From positions 62,001-126,000 of the forward strand of contig VWZX01002935.1 of NCBI GenBank assembly GCA_013399015.1: 64,000 nt of DNA, given 5' to 3'. The translations under genes were made by a program, and so were the position numbers. This document shows, piece after piece, positions 57,777 through 64,000 of this stretch; within the stretch, counting starts at the first letter, position 1; every line of letters begins with the position of its first letter. This DNA comes from Galbula dea (Eukaryota; Chordata; Aves; Piciformes; Galbulidae). A model generated the notes under the pieces. It saw only the letters and a list, made by a program, of their open reading frames with translations. It did no database searches and had not been told where the DNA came from.

Positions 57777-60389
57777 CTAAAAAGGGAAAAAAAAGAAAAC
57801 AGTAAATAGATATGAAGTAAGTAAAATATTAACTACAGATTGTAACTGACCTGATCAAAAAAAAAGAGAATAAACCAGAAAAATGAAGTGTTGGGTCTCT
57901 AAAATAACTTCTTTTTGTTCCCACTTCTTTTTATTCCTTTCTCTTACAGGGCCAAGCTTGTGTAACATTATGTTTGGCACAACATGCAGCTTTTTCTCAA
58001 AGTAGTCTTTGGACACAGATGAAATATAATACCTCAAAATACAGAAGTCACCTTCAATATTTCATAGAGTTCCTGATCAGGTAGCTGAAACTCAGAATTA
58101 TCATTTCAGGTTTCTCAGTGCATGTTGGAGTCTCAAAAACACTTCAGCTGATGCAAAGAAAGGAGGTACAACACCATAATAAGCACATTCCTAGCACTTC
58201 ACAGGGGTATGGAACTCATTCTGGAAGGTGACAGATAAATTACCTTTTTCCAAGAGACTATCTTAGGCTAACAAAACTGCATTTTAAGTAAGTTGGAAAA
58301 TGAGCTATCCATACAATGTCCAAAGCAAATCATCAGAGTGCTTCACCAACCACACAAATTAGTTCTAGGTTTTTTTTAACTCAGACTAAAAATACACAGG
58401 CAGTAAAAGAATTCACATTGCCTTTTATCAAAGTAGAAAAAAGGAGAAACCCAGTAAGAGTAACCTTGCTAATTGTCATCATGCTACTAATCCTTCAGCA
58501 AGACAGTGTAAGCTGTGAAAGCATTTGTTTAGGACACTGCATGGGGGGGTAGTATCTTTAAAACCCTCATTGGTTTAAGAGCAAGTGTGACTTAAAACCA
58601 ACTTGACATGATAAAAAAGGATGTGACACACAACATCACTCTAACTGTATGTTGGTCTTCTTAAAAGCCAATGAAGACACAGAACATGATTTAAAGACCC
58701 CAGAGACTAAGTCTGATCCTCTGTCACAGCTCACACATAACTGGCTCATTTCTACATCTGTTTTTGGAACTGACTTGCCACTACAGTTAAGCAAGCAATT
58801 TTGAACAAGTGAAACAGATATATAAACATAACCAATTTTATTCTCAGTACCCTGGGTTATATTTTCAATTTTATAGACAACTGAGAGACACCTAAAACAT
58901 TCTTTTCTTTAACACAGCAGGGGATGAGGGTGGTGTAAAACCAAAACTGGATCTGAGTAGAATTAAGCAAGCAAGATGAGCCCAAACCAATAAAGTTTAC
59001 ATGCCTACTTCATAAAATGAGTCAGTAAACCACTGCCAGGAAATGGCTTGTTGTGTGTGAGCAGAAAAGCATATCTTATGTAAATGATCACCACACAGAC
59101 AAAAACACCAAAGCAAAGAGGAAGACAACAGTCCAGTGAGACATAAAGCACTGTTGAAGGCTTAGCTGCAGCCAGTCCAAACAGGCAACTAACCTTGTCT
59201 CAAAATTTCATTCCCTTTTATTGTTACCACAGGCAACAAAAGGGATCCCATATATTTAGGAGGTCAGAGCTCTAACTGTAGCATGGAAAATTCCCTTTTG
59301 CCTTCAAAACTGAAGTCAGTGCTCCTGCTGGTGGCACTTTAGAACCACATCACTAGACTGAGTAACCCTGAGTATTTAGGAAAAGATGTTTCAGTACTGT
59401 TAGAAGTTAGTACCACAACAGAGAATCTCTAGGCAGAAAGATCACCCTGATCTGAATAGCCTGGCAGTCTATGGAAAACTAGCCTGCAGCTTAAGAAGAG
59501 AGTTCATAACAGTCTGACTACAAAGTAGGGAATCATCTAAAGCTGCCAAGAGGCAATCAGATAACCAGGATGTCCTCAATGCAAAAATAAGCCTCAACAT
59601 TCATCCTCTGGGTCCAGAAAGAACAAAAAGGCCATCATATGACTCTGCAGCCTAAAATCAATAATTTATGCCTTCATTACAAAGGTCTTGGTTTCCCTCT
59701 ATGCTCCATAAGCTATTTTTGTACTTAATGACTCCTTAGTATAAACATGCTATCTAACAAAATACATAAGAAAGTTTTGGGGTAAGGTCTAGGGGCTAGG
59801 TTTGCCACTACTAGTGGCCTGTGATTTTCTCTCTCCAGAGAGCTGCATTCCTTCTCTCAACACTCCAGTTCAGCAAACACTGATTTATTTTCTGCAAAGT
59901 TGTGTTTTGTCACAGCTGCAGTGAGGACAACTTGCTACTGCTCTTCCAAAACACATTGCTTGATAATTTAAAGCCTTCTCCTTGAGCATGGAAAATGCAA
60001 ATTGAATCACTTTCCTGTCTTCCTCAGCCACAGGACAGTACCAAATCCAGATATCCCTAGGTATCTTTAAAGTTTATTTCATATAACAATTCTAAGTTTT
60101 AGTTAACTTTATTTTCATTCTCCATTCAATGGGAAAAAGCAGGGGTCTAGTTCAGCAAATCAGAAAGAAACAACTGCTTTGGTGTGAGGAGAGGGTCATC
60201 ATTATGACCTTAACTGTAGAAAATGTTATGTAATGCAGCAATCTGGAAACAATGTTTGTACAGATATCAATTGTTCTTTGCTGCTAGCTATTAATTTGGT
60301 CTCTTAAAAAAAAAAAAACAACAAACCCCAAAGCTCAGCTCAACACTTAGGATTGAACCACTACCAGATATGATATAAAGCCATGATAC
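57777..60389 (-). other. APOO: APOO intron 3
   Basis: 2.6 kb of intron; no repeat or exon recognised. Confidence 0.8.
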
Positions 60390-60509
60390 CTGACACCATG
60401 CTGTGTATGGCTCCATAACGTGCCGTAAACGTGAAATCCCCTCTTCCAGCTGGGTTTGTGGGCTCTCCACATATTTAGTCTCAGGAGTTGGAGAGGAGTA
60501 GAGGGACAG
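60390..60509 (-). CDS. APOO: APOO coding exon 3
   Basis: 120 bp encoding LSLYSSPTPETKYVESPQTQ then LEEGISRLRHVMEPYTAWCQ, matching human [40 protein letters not shown]. Acceptor TATTCACAG; donor CAG|GTATCA. Confidence 0.97.
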
Positions 60510-62711
60510 CTGTGAATATCAGCAAACAAGAAGTTAAAAACAAAGGTGGAATTGTGTAAGCAGGTCTTCAGGGCACAAACAGTCTCACCAGAGAACACCT
60601 AACATAGTGCTTACTACATCAACAATGCATAATAAAAATACAGGCACAGCTGTGAGGCAATCATTATGGGCAAAGTTTAATTATATACTATGATGAAGAT
60701 GACTTCTAATTGCTAAGCAATTCATCCACAGCTGCTATATGGTCCAAGTCACAGCTTATACATTTAATATTCAACTAGTTTAATGAGAACACAAATCATA
60801 ATTGTGAAAAATGCTTCTGGTCTTAATCAGGACTTCTGGTTCCCAGTTAACATACTAAATGTACTAGAGCTCTGAAATCACAATCAATCATTTTCTATAT
60901 TTGCACAAGCCACCATTAAAGAGTCTAAGTAGCTTCTGACAGAGGTAACATCTGATACAAATTTGTCCTGTTTGTTACTGAGCAGGAAACTGGCAGGGCA
61001 TCCCAATGTTGCAGTCATTAACCACAGTAGCAACTGACACCATTAATAGCACCATGAGGTTGAACAAATAGGAACTGTAATGTCCACCTGAACAAATCCT
61101 GAAAGATTGCATTTAGGGTTTAGCATCACAACATATTTATTACAATTACCTAAACATATTTAAAACTGTATTCCATTTAAAAAAATAAGAAAGACCACAG
61201 TCTCTACTGTTGGGGATGAACAGCAAAGTTTAGACCAAAACAAAGTCTGTTAATAATTCCTAGCAGCTTCTATACTACACTGATGCTTGCTATAAAGAGC
61301 TTATACTTTAGACCACACTTACATTACATGTAGTGGTTTATAATAAGCTGATGTTGACATGTATTTACATGTATTGATGCATCAAGTTGGAAAACAACTC
61401 TCTTTCTAATAAAGAAAGCTGTTAACCATAACAAAATATATAATGGCATAGAATTTGTCAAATGTAACTTTTTCAGCTGTGATTCTGTGATTTCTCACAC
61501 TACTTTCAAAGAGAAGCATTTTAAGTCTCATTTCCCTAGGAAATCCAGACATCTCTGGCAACCACAGTCACAATCAGTTTAACTTTGATCCTGTTAGACA
61601 ACCAAACAGCCAGGTCTGGCACAAGGACAGAAGTCTCAGGAGATACGGAAATTCCCATCCATTTTATGAAACTAGACAGCTAGCTGGCAGAGTAGAGATC
61701 CAAACTAACATACTCTCTGAATTGCAAGAAAGGAAGCCAAAACTTTGCTGAAGTTGATGGGCAAGCCAATTATTCAGCACACATGTAACTTCAAACTGCT
61801 GCTGCCTTGTTACTGACTCACGCCACTGATGGTGCAGGGCACACGACAGCTCAAGCTAAGGTTACTGCACGGGGCTGAAGCCAGGAGACTGCTTCAACTA
61901 TTGATCCTCTCACATTTTGCAAGTGAACTGCTCATACAGACACATCCAAAAGACCTGAGTATACACAAAACTAAGTTTTGTTTAGATTCACTGCTCATGG
62001 AACAACACTTTTGCTTGGGTTGAAGTACTCATGGATAGAACATTGCATGTAGTTATGAATTATGGGTTTGTTGTTGTGGGGTTTTTTTTAATGGTGGAGA
62101 CTTAAAAGCCTGTGCAACAATGCTGGTGATTCTACAATTTGACAAGGTGTTCTAAGGCTCTGCTTGTGATATAGCCAAGACATTTGTAACAGCTTAAAGA
62201 AACCATAAAGTAATTGGTTTTTATTATCATTACTTATTGTACTTCTTGTTGCTTAGGTCTGAAAGCTGGAAAGAAAGGAAAACGGATAAAATTCTGTAGG
62301 CCACTATATCAGATTCAAAGCATTGTCAGACAATAATTTTGCCTGTAAAAACAGAGAATATTTTTAGAAATAAAACCTTTTGATTTGCTGTTTTACAGGA
62401 GAACATACATTTTATTAGAATTTGCCAACAGTACTTGTAATAGAAAAAATCCTTGGTGTTACAAGAGCATCCCTGACACTATCAAGTGGAGAGCATCAAA
62501 TATATCCAACCCATGGGTAAAAGAAGCAAAACTAGATCACCATCTCTATTACTGAAAATTGAGAAGCAAGTTTAAAGGCAAGAATACAAAAGGTGAAGAC
62601 ATGTAACTAGGACACCTGCCTAAATGCTTTCATGCATCAAAACAAAGTCTTTCAGAATTCTGTAGTGATTTCTCTATGACAGAAGAGCACTAATAGTCTA
62701 AGCATACTTAC
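60510..62711 (-). other. APOO: APOO intron 2
   Basis: 2.2 kb of intron; no repeat or exon recognised. Confidence 0.8.
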
Positions 62712-62822
62712 CTCCTCAATCTTCAGCAACTCCTTTTTGGAAGCCTCCCTCTCTGAAGAGGAAGCATAAACCTGGATAGAGAGCAAGCTGAGGCTAATAG
62801 GGGTGGCCCCCTGCCGAATTAC
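62712..62822 (-). CDS. APOO: APOO coding exon 2
   Basis: 111 bp, exactly 37 codons, encoding VIRQGATPISLSLLSIQVYA then SSSEREASKKELLKIEE, matching human [24 protein letters not shown]...KVDE. The hydrophobic stretch is the N-terminal targeting/signal-like segment. Acceptor GTTTCTAG; donor GAG|GTAAGT. Confidence 0.93.
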
Positions 62823-64000
62823 CTAGAAACATTACAGGAAGACATGTCAATCATTCAGTTCAAACAAATGGCAACATGTTTGAACACATCCATGCAGACA
62901 ATATTTATGTCCTCATGTATGGTAACAAGTGATGTATTAAGGTGCTTAGAAGTAAGGAGAAAGAGGAGCCAGTGGTACACTGTCTAATGCTCTCAGGCAC
63001 TCAAAATGATAGTATCTAAATTATTCAGATGGTATTTGAAAAAGACTAAGGCTAAAGGAGACAGATATAAATGTTTTGGGAGTTTTCATCTCACAAAATG
63101 ATCTTGTGTTCTCTCACTTGAAACAACTTCATTAACTTCACAGCATAGATACTAACAAAATCATATTCATATTTTAAGCAACTTTGTGAATGTCTGCAAC
63201 ACCTCCATTTTTCTACACATAGAAGTTCAGCATTTTATTACTAGCTACTGTCTGCATCTAGACAGAGTGAAAAAATGAGACCTACCCTTGAAAGTATCAG
63301 AACATAATCACTACTTCCTAAGACTTTCAGGAGTGTCTCCTGCTTTTCTGTGAGAATCACAAATTACAATGCATCACAACAGACACTTGACTGGTTTTGA
63401 ATACTTCAGATTCAACTCAGCCACACAACAGAACCACCAGTAAGGTGGATATAGGTCTTTCCATATTCCAGACCTGCACTAATTTGTACTTAACAGGAGA
63501 GACTGCCTTAGCTTAAAAAAAACCCCAGAAGACAAAAAGTAGCTGTGTAGCCAATCAAGAATGCACAGAAAGCACTCTTAAAATAAAACAAATGCACATC
63601 CTTATTAGCCACAACATTTAACTCCAGAAAATGGGAAACCTTCCAACGTCTCCTATTCAGGTTACTGCCCAGATAAACATCTGCAGCGTTACAACCGCCT
63701 GTGTTTTGTTGTATCAGGTTACAGCATGAGCGGATCTAACAGCCTGCGGCTACCAAACTGGAGAGGTCTGGTTCTGTTCACGGTCTCAGTTCCCAGAAGT
63801 CCTGCAGCTCACCTTCCCCTAGCTTTAGTGGCCGGAGGCTTCCACCACAAGGCAATTCACCTCACCCATTTGGACAAAGATTAATCCTGAAAAAGAAGTG
63901 GAGAGCTTTGTGGGGGTTTAGTAAGTGAAACCCATCCATGCACCAGAGGAACAGCGTGGCCAGGGAAGATGGGATGAAAAAGGAGATGGCAGCAAGCTCT
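62823..64000 (-). other. APOO: APOO intron 1 (partial)
   Basis: Runs to the right edge. I looked for the short ATG-containing first exon (human MFK) with a donor in the right phase and found none. A slight rise in CpG around 63,690-63,840 is not enough to call a promoter. Confidence 0.6.

Larger units (their letters stand above)
40770..64000 (-). other. APOO: APOO gene (MICOS subunit MIC26), all but first exon
   Basis: APOO/MIC26 is a mitochondrial inner-membrane protein of the MICOS complex that shapes cristae junctions. Seven minus-strand exons (111, 120, 55, 96, 92, 108 and 69 coding bp) join in phase to 216 residues that follow human APOO from VIQRS to the LWKEN region. Human exon 1 encodes only MFK before this phase; no ATG-TTC-AAG exon with a donor was found up to 64,000, so exon 1 lies beyond the right edge. 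It has one central glycine-rich membrane segment and a basic segment after it. The gene converges on SAT1, as in human. The C-terminal tail is longer than the human one and unrelated by eye. Confidence 0.94.

Noticed and set aside
63818..63910. Exon-like block on the minus strand (acceptor TTCTTTTTCAG, donor GGGGAAG|GTGAGC), considered as APOO exon 1
   Set aside because: Its ATG frames hit stops before the donor and do not give the expected short MFK-like start in phase; at best an untranslated alternative exon.

Overview
This is vertebrate nuclear DNA, almost certainly from a bird. Coding exons are short, phased and bounded by GT/AG splice sites, and the non-coding DNA carries at least a dozen fragments of the avian CR1 LINE, several ending in the typical ATTCTATG-type tail. 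Two related LTR-like blocks start with TGTCCTGGTTTG, as in bird endogenous-retrovirus LTRs. The species cannot be named from the sequence.

Three protein-coding genes are present in the order and orientation known from human Xp22.11 (ACOT9 <, SAT1 >, APOO <). (1) ACOT9, minus strand, about 1-16,700: the first ten coding exons were reconstructed and join in phase to about 267 residues, covering the mitochondrial presequence and first HotDog domain. The second half of the gene lies beyond the left edge. (2) SAT1, plus strand, about 21,670-24,570: complete, six coding exons, 171 aa, with a CpG-island/TATA promoter, two upstream ORFs and a candidate poison exon (22651-22758) carrying five in-frame stops. 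(3) APOO (MIC26), minus strand, about 40,770 to beyond 64,000: every coding exon except the first, which would encode only about three residues and must lie past the right edge.

ACOT9 and SAT1 diverge from two CpG islands about 5 kb apart. SAT1 and APOO converge across about 16 kb of apparently gene-free DNA. ACOT9 hydrolyses acyl-CoA in mitochondria, APOO is a subunit of the inner-membrane MICOS complex, and SAT1 consumes acetyl-CoA to acetylate spermidine and spermine. They are neighbours by conserved synteny, not a cassette.

I found no new multi-gene system. The most interesting material is the regulatory architecture of SAT1: a 4-codon uORF followed by a 46-codon uORF that overlaps the main start out of frame (an ATF4-like layout), together with the stop-rich alternative exon in intron 3. 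Secondary points are a GC-AG intron in ACOT9, a duplicated 5' splice site in its first exon, and a species-variable tail exon in APOO. All exon calls are by eye; no alignment or search was run.
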